Shown here piece after piece: positions 32,416 to 41,061 of a DNA stretch of 64,000 nucleotides. Source of the stretch: Arthrobacter ramosus (GTDB lineage Bacteria > Actinomycetota > Actinomycetes > Actinomycetales > Micrococcaceae); the NCBI RefSeq assembly GCF_039535095.1, contig NZ_BAAAWN010000001.1, forward strand, positions 5,084,001-5,148,000. The letters run 5' to 3'. A program made the translations under genes and the position numbers. Each line of letters begins with the position of its first letter. Positions within the stretch are counted from its first letter, which is position 1. A model generated the notes under the pieces. That model had not been told where the DNA came from. It ran no database searches and saw nothing but the letters and a program-made list of their open reading frames with translations.

Positions 32416-33309
32416 ATGCCGCCGTTGGACGCCGTGTTGGGCGCCTGGTCAATGAACTGGCCCGCCCTGGTCATTCTTATTGCCGCAGTCGTCCTGTATT
32501 CAAAGGGCCTGATTGCCGCTAAACGCCGGGATATCCGCTGGCCCTTGTGGAACTCGTTTGCCTTCTTCTTCCTTGGCCTGGGCAGTTTCGCGGCCCTCAG
32601 CTTTGGATTCCCGGGAACCTACAGCCACGATCTGCGGTGGGCATTCACCCTCAAAGTGACGTCTTATCTGTTTGTGGTCCCGCTGTTGATTGGCCTGGGC
32701 AAGCCGCTAACACTTGCAAGGCAGACCCTTGGCCCCGTGGGCGCGGCGAGGGTGGAAGCGGTCCTCGGGCATCGGCTCGTTCGGATGCTCAGCAACACGC
32801 TCGTGGCGGCGCTTCTGGGGCTCGCCATGTTCACGGTGTTCCTGACCCCGTTCTTCTACGTGCTCCGGACCAACCCCGCCGCCGACGTCATCCTGACTTT
32901 GCTGGTGCCCGTCATGGGACTCCTCATGACCGTACCGATCATGGAAGACGGCGCGGGACGCACCTCATCGCTCATCGTGGTCGAATTCATCTTTGTATTT
33001 ATCGAGCTGCTCGCCGATGCGGTGCCTGGGGTCCTGATGCGGCTCAGCCCCGGAATTCTCGACGGCGCCACGTCAGTCTTGGGCAATCAGCCAGGCTGGT
33101 TCCCCTCGCCGCTGCGGGACCAGCAACTCGCGGGAGACCTGATGTGGTTCCTCGCGGAGATCGTGGATCTTCCCCTCATCATCCTGATGTTCGTCCGGTT
33201 CTCCCGGAGCGACAAGCATGAGGCCAAGAGCTTCGACGACCTGAGTGATGAAGAAATTGAAGCCCTGAATCGGGCACATCTGGGGCAGGGCGGACGCAGC
33301 CTGGATTGA
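32416..33309 (+). CDS. Membrane protein, cytochrome c oxidase assembly (CtaG) family-like
   Basis: A 297-residue protein with about seven transmembrane helices (for example WPALVILIAAVVLYS, VTSYLFVVPLLIGLGKPLTLAR, ILTLLVPVMGLLMTVPI, LAEIVDLPLIILMFVRF). GKPLTLARQTLGP and the general layout resemble the caa3-type CtaG copper-delivery proteins, although the usual histidines are sparse. The acidic C-terminus (FDDLSDEEIEALNRAHL) is cytoplasmic. Family assignment is by resemblance. It is probably translated by coupling to the 21-codon ORF. Confidence 0.65.
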   Translation: MPPLDAVLGAWSMNWPALVILIAAVVLYSKGLIAAKRRDIRWPLWNSFAFFFLGLGSFAALSFGFPGTYSHDLRWAFTLKVTSYLFVVPLLIGLGKPLTLARQTLGPVGAARVEAVLGHRLVRMLSNTLVAALLGLAMFTVFLTPFFYVLRTNPAADVILTLLVPVMGLLMTVPIMEDGAGRTSSLIVVEFIFVFIELLADAVPGVLMRLSPGILDGATSVLGNQPGWFPSPLRDQQLAGDLMWFLAEIVDLPLIILMFVRFSRSDKHEAKSFDDLSDEEIEALNRAHLGQGGRSLD

Positions 33310-33361
33310 TCCGAAGGGCGGCCGCGGACGGAGGGCGGCCGTGGCCGGTGGCCGCCGCTCC

Positions 33362-33865
33362 CTAGGCCATAGCCGTGTGCGAGGCGCTGTGCGAATCGAT
33401 CGGCTTGGCGTAGCACTGCGAGTGGCTGACACCAATGTAGGGACCGAAGTTGGGCACTGCGGCGAAGCCGGCGCTCTCGTAGAAGCTGCGGCCGTCCGAT
33501 TGGGCCGACCCCGCTTCCGCTGTGATCATGCTGAAACCGTGGGCATGTGCCTGCGCTTCCAGCGCGGCAAGGATGGAGCTGGCCACTCCTGAGCCCCTCG
33601 CGTAAGGGACGACGTATAGACGCTTGATTTCCGCGGTTTCGGCATCCAGAATCCTTAGCCCTCCGCAACCCAGGGGCTGGCCGGAGCACTTTTCGTAGGC
33701 CACGACGAAAACGGCAGTATCAGCTTCCGATGGCGCGGGTCCGGGCTCGTGGTCTGAGTTGCCGAAACGCGCGTCCAGTTCCGCTTGCTGCGCCGCGCGG
33801 AGGTCTGCACCCACCGGGTTAGCCCAAGTGACCTGTCTGATGTTGAGCCGCGGATTGGTCTGCAT
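33362..33865 (-). CDS. GNAT family N-acetyltransferase
   Basis: A 167-residue GNAT domain. AEIKRLYVVPYARGSGVASSILAALEAQAHAHG contains the acetyl-CoA pyrophosphate loop (RGSGVA). GRSFYESAGFAAVPNFGPY is the usual C-terminal part of this subgroup. GAAAGAGG precedes the ATG. The acceptor substrate is unknown. It stands alone between the CtaG-like gene and a phosphatase gene on the same strand. Confidence 0.88.
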   Translation of the reverse strand: MQTNPRLNIRQVTWANPVGADLRAAQQAELDARFGNSDHEPGPAPSEADTAVFVVAYEKCSGQPLGCGGLRILDAETAEIKRLYVVPYARGSGVASSILAALEAQAHAHGFSMITAEAGSAQSDGRSFYESAGFAAVPNFGPYIGVSHSQCYAKPIDSHSASHTAMA

Positions 33866-33989
33866 CGGAACCTCTTTCGCCGGAGGGGGTTATGCCTATC
33901 AAGCCTAAGAAGCGGGGGTTACCACGGTGTTTCCTACGCGTAAGCGTCCGGAGAAATACCGGTGCTTTGGGGCTGGCCTCACGCGGCCG

Positions 33990-34649
33990 TCATTCGACGG
34001 CGTCACCGGTGGGATCTTCGACCGTCCGGTCGGCCAAGGCAAGTCCGCCTACCGGGCTTTGGTCCCAGTGCAGCAGGCGCCAGCCGATCTCCGGATCGCC
34101 TTCGAGCACCACGATTCCGGTGTTCTGCAGCTGGTGGGTGGCGGCGAACTCGCGGCCAACATCCACGGCACGGCGACCTGCCCAGCAGCGGATCGCAGCA
34201 CCATGGCTGACCACGACGGCGGATTCGTCGCCTGCCGCTGCCACCTTGGCAATGGCAGCGTCGTAGCGGGCGAAGAACTCGTGGCCATCACCCGCTCCCG
34301 GCATGCGGACGTCGAGTTCACCGTCGGTCCAGGCGAAAACGGTGCTCATGTACCGGTGGTGCGACTCGTGGTCGGTGAGTTTCTCCAAGGCCCCGGCCTC
34401 AATCTCCTGCAGGCCGTCCAATACGGTGGCCTCAAGCCCAAGGGCTTTTGCAAGCGGGGCAGCCGTCAGCTGGGTGCGGATCAGGGTCGATGCATAGATG
34501 GCCGCGATGTCCTCGTTGGCAAGAGACCCCGGGAGCGCAGCGGCCTGACGTTCACCGAGTTCAGTCAGTCCTGGACCGGGAAACGCCGTGTCCAACTGCC
34601 CCAAGACGTTTCCGGGGGTTTGCCCGTGGCGGATAAGCAAGAGCCTCAT
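33990..34649 (-). CDS. Histidine phosphatase family protein
   Basis: A 219-residue phosphoglycerate mutase-like phosphatase. LLLIRHGQTPGN at the N-terminus holds the phosphohistidine (His9), GLTELGERQAAAL follows, and SHGAAIRCWAG gives the second catalytic His. IYASTLIRTQLTAAPLAKALGL is also standard. It probably dephosphorylates a small metabolite. It is 58 bp downstream of purB on the same strand and may be co-transcribed. Confidence 0.9.
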   Translation of the reverse strand: MRLLLIRHGQTPGNVLGQLDTAFPGPGLTELGERQAAALPGSLANEDIAAIYASTLIRTQLTAAPLAKALGLEATVLDGLQEIEAGALEKLTDHESHHRYMSTVFAWTDGELDVRMPGAGDGHEFFARYDAAIAKVAAAGDESAVVVSHGAAIRCWAGRRAVDVGREFAATHQLQNTGIVVLEGDPEIGWRLLHWDQSPVGGLALADRTVEDPTGDAVE

Positions 34650-34707
34650 GCTGACACAGTTCCTTACATCGATTCGGAAACGCCGGGTCCATGAGCAGCG
34701 CCGCGTT

Positions 34708-36150
34708 CTACTTCAAGTGGTCCACCAACTGGTCCGCGATACCGGTGTACTTGCCCGGAGTGAGTGCCAGGAGGCGTGCCTCGGCTTCGGAAGACAAGCC
34801 CAGGCTCGAGACGAACTCCTGCATGCGGACGGCATCGACCCGCTGACCGCGGGTGAGGTCCTTGAGTCGCTCGTACGGGTTCTCCATCCCCTCAACGCCG
34901 GCGATGGCCTCGGCGCGCATGACCATCTGGATCGCCTCACCCAGGACTTCCCAGTTGGTGTCGAGGTCGGATGCCAGTACTTCCTCGGCAACGTCAAGGG
35001 CCTTCAGTCCCTTGGCAACATTCGAGATTGCAAGGAGCGAGTGCCCGAATGCGACGCCGATGTTGCGTTGCGAGGAAGAATCAGTGAGGTCTCGCTGCCA
35101 ACGGGAGGTAACCAGCGTCGCGCCCAGAGTGTCCAACAATCCGTTGGAAATCTCCAGGTTGGCTTCGGCGTTTTCGAAGCGGATCGGATTGACCTTGTGC
35201 GGCATGGTGGAGGAGCCGGTGGCGCCGGCAACCGGGATCTGGCGGAAGTAGCCAATCGAGATGTAGCTCCAGATGTCCGTGCAGACGTTGTGCAGAATGC
35301 GGTTGAAGCGGGCGACGTCGGCATAGAGCTCGGCCTGCCAGTCGTGGCTCTCGATCTGGGTGGTCAACGGGTTCCAGGTCAGTCCCAGGCCTTCAACGAA
35401 GGACTGGGCTACGGCCTCCCAATCGGCACCGGGAACGGAAGCGACATGTGCGGCATACGTGCCAGTAGCGCCATTGATCTTGCCCAGGTACTGGGTCTTG
35501 GAAACGCGGTCCAGCTGGCGGCTCAGGCGGTGCGTGATGACTGCCAGTTCCTTGCCAAGAGTGGTGGGAGTGGCCGGCTGGCCGTGCGTGCGGGAAAGCA
35601 TCGGGACGGCGCGGTTCTCCTCGGCCATCGCTTCGATCTGATTCACCAAGGCGCTGGCAGCAGGGAGCCAGACATCTTCCACGGCACCCTTGACGCCCAA
35701 AGCGTAGGAAAGGTTGTTGATGTCTTCCGACGTGCAGCCGAAGTGCACCATGGCGGTCAGGTTCTCGATACCGATCGCTGGGAGGCGGCGGCCGATGTAG
35801 TACTCAACGGCCTTGACGTCGTGGACCGTGACGGCTTCGATTTCAGCGAGTTCCGCGACCGAAGCGGAGTCGAACTCGGTGACGATGGCGCGCAGCTTCT
35901 CCTGCTGTTCGGTGGTCAGGGGCCCGGCGCCGGGAAGTACGTTGTTGCTGGTCAGGTGGATGAGCCACTCGACCTCGACGGCCACGCGGTCGCGGTTGAG
36001 AGCGGCCTCGGACAGGTAGTCGACCAGGGGAGCGACGGCGGACTGGTACCGGCCGTCCAGCGGGCCCAGGGCGATCGGCTCCGGCGACGCGGCGAGAGCC
36101 AGGCGTCCGGAGGGCGTACGGGTAACAGCGGCGGCGACGGTTTCAGGCAT
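34708..36150 (-). CDS. purB: Adenylosuccinate lyase
   Basis: A 480-residue fumarase/aspartase superfamily lyase. The signature SSTMPHKVNPIRFENAEANLE contains the flexible catalytic loop with its serine; HFGCTSEDINN and MLSRTHGQPATPTT provide substrate-binding and catalytic residues (THGQ histidine). The length fits the longer PurB class, as in Escherichia coli. It converts SAICAR to AICAR and adenylosuccinate to AMP plus fumarate in purine synthesis. The divergent neighbour is unrelated. Confidence 0.95.
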   Translation of the reverse strand: MPETVAAAVTRTPSGRLALAASPEPIALGPLDGRYQSAVAPLVDYLSEAALNRDRVAVEVEWLIHLTSNNVLPGAGPLTTEQQEKLRAIVTEFDSASVAELAEIEAVTVHDVKAVEYYIGRRLPAIGIENLTAMVHFGCTSEDINNLSYALGVKGAVEDVWLPAASALVNQIEAMAEENRAVPMLSRTHGQPATPTTLGKELAVITHRLSRQLDRVSKTQYLGKINGATGTYAAHVASVPGADWEAVAQSFVEGLGLTWNPLTTQIESHDWQAELYADVARFNRILHNVCTDIWSYISIGYFRQIPVAGATGSSTMPHKVNPIRFENAEANLEISNGLLDTLGATLVTSRWQRDLTDSSSQRNIGVAFGHSLLAISNVAKGLKALDVAEEVLASDLDTNWEVLGEAIQMVMRAEAIAGVEGMENPYERLKDLTRGQRVDAVRMQEFVSSLGLSSEAEARLLALTPGKYTGIADQLVDHLK

Positions 36151-36342
36151 GAGGCAATTCTTTCATGAACTCGGCTCGCGCCATTAAGCCGGACTTCACT
36201 ATGTGCATAACATCGCGGCTCTCTCTTCCTGGCCGTGTTTTCGGCAGGTTATCCACATAGCCGCTCACAGCGGTTCCGCGCCACCGGAGCACAACGTAGC
36301 GTCGCTGCCACGACATCAATGGACATGGAGGAGGACAACGTC

Positions 36343-36651
36343 TTGAGCGGCATTCTTATGGCGGCCGGAGGGCCGGATCTGGATTCTCAGCAATGTATTC
36401 CACGAGGCGCGGAGATCCAGAAGCTCGGATGGCGGATGAGCGTCTGCGCCGACCAAGCCGACGCCGTTCTCGCCAAGCTGGCGCAATTGCAACTCGAGCA
36501 ATGGGAGTCGTCGGCCGGCCGTGCGTACCGGACCACGCTGGCTTTGCACGCCGCCTCCCTTCGAAGGGGGCGTGATGCGTTGCGCGAGGCCGCTGCAGCG
36601 ACCCTCCGCCATGCCCGGAATGTGGCATCGAAACCCCAGTCCGGCTTCTGA
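36343..36651 (+). CDS. Small helical protein, WXG100-like
   Basis: I prefer the TTG at 36343 because GGAGGAGGA precedes it at 8 bp; ATGs at 36319 and 36325 have no ribosome site. The 102 residues are mostly helical: GAEIQKLGWRMSVCADQADAVLAKLAQLQLEQWESSAGRAYRTTL. The W-E-S-x-A-G-R-A-Y segment resembles the WXG turn of ESX/type VII substrates. Its TGA overlaps the ATG of the next gene (TGATG). It may be a partner or chaperone of the following hydrolase-like protein. Function is inferred from shape only. Confidence 0.6.
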   Translation: MSGILMAAGGPDLDSQQCIPRGAEIQKLGWRMSVCADQADAVLAKLAQLQLEQWESSAGRAYRTTLALHAASLRRGRDALREAAAATLRHARNVASKPQSGF

Positions 36652-38021
36652 TGGCCGAAGTCGCTCCCATCGGTGCGGGCGGAACTCCCCACCCTCGAAC
36701 ACCCGAGCCGGATGGCACATTGCGGATACGCGGTGGAGTCGGCGGAATCCGCTTCCAATTCGAAGAGTTGCTTGCTGGCGCTGCCGCGCTTGACGGACTG
36801 GTGCTCCAACTGCAGGCCATTGAAGTGGAAGCTGAAGCGGTGAGGGTGGCTCTCTTCCCTTACCAGGCCTCGTCCTACACGAGTGGGAGCAACGCCATCA
36901 TAGCCGTCGGCGATAGCGGCCGGGACATTGGGCGGGTCCGCGAACAGCTTCAGCGGATTGGCAACGATGTCAGGGCAAGCCACCGTGAATACGAGTTTGC
37001 CGAATCACACGCGGCGATCAGGCTGCGGATGGGCATGGGAATGCCAGTCCTCACGACTGGTCCGAATCCCCTGGACCCTGGCCTGAGGGGTGCCACAGAA
37101 GGAGCTGTCCGGGATCTGACCCGGATATTGGCGCTGATGATGGGGCTACCCCCGGCAGCGGCCAACCTTTCAGGGGCGACGGTCGGGCCAACTGATGTCG
37201 GCGCCGTCCTGAGAGCGATCGTGGCGGTCCCCGCATTGGCTTTCCTCAGGCCACGTCCTATTTCGGTCAGCCGGAGCGAGACAGCCACCAAGAGCGTGGA
37301 CCTCTCGGCAGCAGGAATGCTCCGGGAACTGGATCACGTCGGCGCCACTTCAGAGGGCGAAATTGAAGTGGTGCAGGTAGATAAGGACGGAGAACGGGCG
37401 TGGGTGGTCTTGATTCCCGGCACCCAGCCGGGCAACCCGCCAGGAGGCAGCAATCCATTGGACGAAGCCGGGATTGCCGAAGCGCTGGGTTACAACTCAA
37501 TGGAAACCAGCAAGGCCATCCGTCAGGCGTTGCTCGAGGCAGGTGCCGCAGCCGGCGAAACGGTGGTGGCAGTCGGCCACAGCCAAGGGGGAATCCATGC
37601 CATGAACTTGAGCAAGGACAAAGCGTTCCTCGCCGAGTATGACCTCAAGTTTGTGGTGACAGCTGGATCACCCGTCGGCGGGATCACCCCGCAAACCGGC
37701 ATCGCGAGCCTGCACCTGGAGCACGAACAGGATTGGGTTCCCGGTGCGGAAGGCAAAGCGAATCCGGACACCAAGGACAGGGTTACGGTGACCATGACCA
37801 ATCCGGTGATCCTGGAACCCGGCGAAGACCAAAGCATTGGGCCGGCGCACAAGCTCTCACGCTACGAGGAAGGGGCAAAGCTGGTGCAGCTCAGTTCCGA
37901 TCCTTCACTGGCCGCTTCCACAGCCACTCTGGGCGGGATACTGGGCGCTGGTGGAGTGGCCAAGGTGAGCCGGTTCAAGCTGACCCGCGAAGCGCCCCCG
38001 GCCCCGCGGGGAGGGCGGTGA
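36651..38021 (+). CDS. Lipase-like alpha/beta-hydrolase with an N-terminal helical domain
   Basis: A 456-residue protein. Residues 25-140 are helical (FEELLAGAAALDGLVLQLQAIEVEAEAVRVAL, RVREQLQRIGNDVRASHREYEFAE), like ESX/LXG-type secretion domains. Residues 225-430 form an alpha/beta hydrolase with VVLIPGTQPG and the nucleophile elbow VAVGHSQGG (about residue 308). No signal peptide is present. Coupled to the WXG100-like gene by TGATG, it could be a secreted esterase or surface enzyme moved by a type VII route. No secretion genes are in the window. Confidence 0.65.
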   Translation: MAEVAPIGAGGTPHPRTPEPDGTLRIRGGVGGIRFQFEELLAGAAALDGLVLQLQAIEVEAEAVRVALFPYQASSYTSGSNAIIAVGDSGRDIGRVREQLQRIGNDVRASHREYEFAESHAAIRLRMGMGMPVLTTGPNPLDPGLRGATEGAVRDLTRILALMMGLPPAAANLSGATVGPTDVGAVLRAIVAVPALAFLRPRPISVSRSETATKSVDLSAAGMLRELDHVGATSEGEIEVVQVDKDGERAWVVLIPGTQPGNPPGGSNPLDEAGIAEALGYNSMETSKAIRQALLEAGAAAGETVVAVGHSQGGIHAMNLSKDKAFLAEYDLKFVVTAGSPVGGITPQTGIASLHLEHEQDWVPGAEGKANPDTKDRVTVTMTNPVILEPGEDQSIGPAHKLSRYEEGAKLVQLSSDPSLAASTATLGGILGAGGVAKVSRFKLTREAPPAPRGGR

Positions 38022-38054
38022 GAAATAGGGACGAAGATTCCGGCGCAAGGCTCC

Positions 38055-38483
38055 TTAACGCCTGTTACCGCCCGGAATCCAGCTGGCCACCATGGAGATC
38101 AGGCTGATGATGATCGCGGCGAGAACTGCGGTCCAGAAGAAACGGTCGATGGTGAGGTGTACCGGCGTGTAGCTACTGAGCCACGCTGTCAGGGACAACA
38201 TGGCCGCGTTGATGACAATCGTGAAAAGGCCGAGGGTGAGGATCGTGATCGGAAGGGAGAGCAGCTTGACCAGCGGCCGGACAAAGGCATTGACGATGCC
38301 AAAAATGAGCCCTATGAAGAGATAGGCAAGAACCAGGCCCAAGGTGTCGTCGCCTTGTGTGACGCCCGCGTTGCTTACTGCGTTGGTGGTAGCCGAAGTG
38401 GAAATACCCATCCCGGGCAGAATCCAGCTGGCAACCCAGAGGGCCAGCCCGTTGATCAGGACACGCACAATGAATGAACCCAT
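38055..38483 (-). CDS. Phage holin family membrane protein (PF04020-like)
   Basis: A 142-residue protein with four hydrophobic helices: RVLINGLALWVASWILPGM, TLGLVLAYLFIGLIFGIVNAFVRPLVKLLSLPITILTLGLF, VINAAMLSLTAWL, and FFWTAVLAAIIISLISMV. The segment GIVNAFVRPLVKLLSLPITILTLGLF is the hallmark of this four-helix family, common in bacteria and not phage-specific. Function is unknown. It is divergent from the following aminotransferase gene. Confidence 0.88.
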   Translation of the reverse strand: MGSFIVRVLINGLALWVASWILPGMGISTSATTNAVSNAGVTQGDDTLGLVLAYLFIGLIFGIVNAFVRPLVKLLSLPITILTLGLFTIVINAAMLSLTAWLSSYTPVHLTIDRFFWTAVLAAIIISLISMVASWIPGGNRR

Positions 38484-38589
38484 ACGCCCATGCTTTCACA
38501 TGCGCTGGGTTTCCCCTGCGCCGCTCTTCGCATGCACTGACCAGAGGGCTCGCCAGCATGGGCCGAAGCCCTGCAAGTAGGCTGGTGCC

Positions 38590-39708
38590 ATGAATTCTTC
38601 TGACAACGCACCGGAGGGCGTGCGTCCCCGCCCGGTTGTGGACAGGCTCCCCAAATATGCTGCAGGCAAGCCTCCCGTAGCCATAGAGGGCCTGACCAGT
38701 TACAAACTGTCGTCCAATGAAAACCCGCTACCCCCGATTCCCGCCGTGCTCCAGGCAATCGCTGATCAGTCGGACATCAACCGGTACCCGGACCCTTTGT
38801 CCACCAAGCTGCGCACGGCGCTCGCTGACTTCCTGGGAGTCCCCGCTGACGACGTCGTCACTGGAGCCGGAAGCCTCGGGGCCTTGAATCAGATCCTTTC
38901 CACTTTTGCCGGACAGAACCACGACGGCAAGGCTGATGAGGTTATCTATGCCTGGCGCTCCTTCGAGGCCTACCCCATCTGCGTAGGGGTGGCCGGGGCT
39001 GAGAGTGTCCAGATCCCGTTGCTTCCCGACGGACGCCACGATCTCGAGGCCATGGCGGCCGCTGTGACCGTCCGCACCAAGGTGATTCTGCTTTGCACGC
39101 CAAACAACCCCACGGGCCCCATCCTCACCGCCGAGGAAACCGAACGGTTCATCCAGTCAGTGCCGGCAGGCGTCGTCGTTGTTATCGATGAGGCCTACCA
39201 GGAGTTCGTCAGGAACGAGAACGCCGTGGAGGGCATCAAGCTGTACCGCAAGTACCCCAATGTCGTGGTCCTCCGCACCTTTTCCAAGGCTCACGGCCTT
39301 GCGGGGCTGCGCGTTGGATACAGCGTTTCCGGTCCGGATCTCACCCAGCACCTGCGCGTCACTGCCACGCCGTTTGCCGTCTCGCAGATTGCCGAACGCG
39401 CCGCCATTACTTCGTTGGAGAATTTCGACCAAGTTGTGGAAAGGGTACAAAGCCTGGTTGACGAGCGGGACCGGGTTACCGCAGGACTCCGGGAGCTGGG
39501 ATGGTTCGTGCCCGAGGCTCAAGGAAACTTCGTGTGGCTGAATCTTGGCGAGAATAGCGCCGAATTTGCCGGACTAGCAGGCGAGCGGGCGTTGTCCGTG
39601 CGGGCCTTCGGCAACGAAGGCGTCCGGGTCAGCATTGGAGAGGTCGAGGCCAATACCCGATTCCTCGAGCTCTGTGCGTCCTATACAAAAGCGCCGCAGC
39701 CTTCCTAG
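38590..39708 (+). CDS. HisC/Pat-type aminotransferase
   Basis: A 372-residue fold-type I aminotransferase. KLSSNENPLPP at the N-terminus, CTPNNPTGPILT, VIDEAYQEFV and the PLP lysine in TFSKAHGLAGLRVGY are those of histidinol-phosphate aminotransferase and the related aromatic aminotransferase Pat of actinobacteria. No his operon is nearby, so Pat-like transamination of aromatic amino acids is more likely than a histidine role. It lies 144 bp before the 2-oxoacid dehydrogenase operon, separated by two palindromes. Confidence 0.9.
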   Translation: MNSSDNAPEGVRPRPVVDRLPKYAAGKPPVAIEGLTSYKLSSNENPLPPIPAVLQAIADQSDINRYPDPLSTKLRTALADFLGVPADDVVTGAGSLGALNQILSTFAGQNHDGKADEVIYAWRSFEAYPICVGVAGAESVQIPLLPDGRHDLEAMAAAVTVRTKVILLCTPNNPTGPILTAEETERFIQSVPAGVVVVIDEAYQEFVRNENAVEGIKLYRKYPNVVVLRTFSKAHGLAGLRVGYSVSGPDLTQHLRVTATPFAVSQIAERAAITSLENFDQVVERVQSLVDERDRVTAGLRELGWFVPEAQGNFVWLNLGENSAEFAGLAGERALSVRAFGNEGVRVSIGEVEANTRFLELCASYTKAPQPS

Positions 39709-39728
39709 CGGTTAACAAATGCCCCTGC

Positions 39729-39756
39729 GTCCCTTACTGCGGATAAAGTAAGGGAC
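39729..39756. repeat. 10-bp hairpin after the HisC-like gene
   Basis: GTCCCTTACT (39729-39738) pairs perfectly with AGTAAGGGAC (39747-39756) around an 8-nt loop GCGGATAA. It lies 20 bp after the stop and 10 bp before a 38-bp palindrome. It lacks a T run. It may end the upstream transcript or form part of the control region of the next operon. Confidence 0.6.
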
Positions 39757-39766
39757 GAAAGCCAAG

Positions 39767-39804
39767 ATATGCCGATTCCGGAATGCATTCCGGAATCGGC
39801 ATAT
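39767..39804. promoter_or_regulatory. Perfect 38-bp palindrome upstream of the 2-oxoacid dehydrogenase operon
   Basis: The halves 39767-39785 and 39786-39804 are exact reverse complements (19 bp each, centred on GAATG/CATTC, ends ATATGCCG and CGGCATAT). There is no spacer. It ends 48 bp before the ATG at 39853, a typical operator place, and inside it TTCCGGAA occurs twice. It is too symmetric for chance and could bind a dimeric regulator or extrude a cruciform. Confidence 0.75.
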
Positions 39805-39852
39805 ATCAGCGAATATTGCTCAGCATCGGGCTGCGGCAGGCAAGGAGACGGA

Positions 39853-41061
39853 ATGGGCGCAACTAAACTGCCCACCCCCGGGATCAACGGAACGGGACTG
39901 GATCAGCAGTCTCCGGCGGCAGGCGCTTCAAGCGATCCCGCTGCCGAGATGATCCAGCTGCTGGGGCCGGACGGCAAGCTAGGGACGGATCCCGTCTTCT
40001 CTGACTACGCCAAGCGCCTTGATCCTGAGCAGCTCCGGGGCTTCTACGCCGACATGGCCAAGGTCCGGCGCTTCGACCAGGAGGCCACGGCCCTTCAGCG
40101 CCAAGGCGAGCTGGCTCTTTGGGTTCCCCTCACCGGCCAGGAGGCCGCCCAGATCGGTTCCGGACGCGCCACCCAGCGGCAGGATTACATCTTCCCCACA
40201 TACCGGGAACATGGCGTTGCATTGACCCGTGATGTGGATCTGGCGGAACTCCTGAAGCTCTTCCGCGGAATTTCGAATGGTGGCTGGGATCCCACCGAGA
40301 ACAACTTCCATCTCTACACTCTCGTGCTTGCGGCGCAGACGCTGCATTCCGTTGGTTACGCCATGGGAATCCAGCGGGACCAGAAGCTCGCGGAAGCCAA
40401 TGGTTCCAACGATCCGAAGGCTGCTGTTGTGGCCTACTTCGGTGACGGTGCCAGTTCCGAAGGCGACGTCCACGAATCCATGGTCTTCGCGGCGTCCTAC
40501 AACGCTCCCGTGGTGTTCTTCTGCCAGAACAACCACTGGGCCATCTCGGTCCCCACCGAGGTGCAGACCAAGGTTCCGCTGTTCAACCGGGCCAAGGGAT
40601 ACGGCTTCCCGGGCATCCGGGTGGACGGCAACGACGTCATCGCGGTCCACGCGGTCACCGAGTGGGCGCTTGAACACGCCCGCGAAGGCCGCGGTCCGGT
40701 GCTCATCGAGGCATATACCTACCGCGTTGGTGCCCACACCACGGCGGACGACCCCACCAAGTACCGCGAGTCCGCCGAAGAAACCGCATGGCGAGGCAAG
40801 GATCCCTTGGACCGCCTGGAGAAGTACCTCCGCAACGAGGGCTTGGCCGACGAGGCTTTCTTTGAGCAAGTCAGAGTTGACGGCGACAAACTCGCTGCCC
40901 ATGTCCGTAGCACCACGCAAAGTCTGCAGGGCCCGAACTTCCGCGAGTCATTCGCCGGGGTCTATGCCGAGCCGCACCCGCTGGTGGCCGAGGAACTTGC
41001 TTGGTTCGAGGAATACTCCGCCGGATTCGAAGGCGACGAGGAAGAGGGGACAGGCAACTGA
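39853..41061 (+). CDS. 2-oxoacid dehydrogenase E1 component, alpha subunit
   Basis: The ATG at 39853 with AAGGAGA upstream gives 402 residues; an upstream in-frame ATG lies inside the palindrome. LWVPLTGQEAAQIGSGRA and YREHGVAL precede the thiamine diphosphate motif GDGASSEGDVHESMVFAASYNAPVVFFCQNN. TYRVGAHTTADDPTKYR is the conserved loop. With the beta subunit it decarboxylates a 2-oxoacid. Actinobacteria usually have an AceE-type pyruvate dehydrogenase, so the branched-chain 2-oxoacid role is the better guess. Confidence 0.92.
   Translation: MGATKLPTPGINGTGLDQQSPAAGASSDPAAEMIQLLGPDGKLGTDPVFSDYAKRLDPEQLRGFYADMAKVRRFDQEATALQRQGELALWVPLTGQEAAQIGSGRATQRQDYIFPTYREHGVALTRDVDLAELLKLFRGISNGGWDPTENNFHLYTLVLAAQTLHSVGYAMGIQRDQKLAEANGSNDPKAAVVAYFGDGASSEGDVHESMVFAASYNAPVVFFCQNNHWAISVPTEVQTKVPLFNRAKGYGFPGIRVDGNDVIAVHAVTEWALEHAREGRGPVLIEAYTYRVGAHTTADDPTKYRESAEETAWRGKDPLDRLEKYLRNEGLADEAFFEQVRVDGDKLAAHVRSTTQSLQGPNFRESFAGVYAEPHPLVAEELAWFEEYSAGFEGDEEEGTGN

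Noticed and set aside
34588..36168. 526-codon plus-strand open frame
   Set aside because: Antisense to purB, which has its full signature. The translated frame shows biased composition and no family.
38055..38483. Phage holin-like gene considered as prophage evidence
   Set aside because: PF04020-type proteins are common chromosomal genes, and no other phage gene is nearby.
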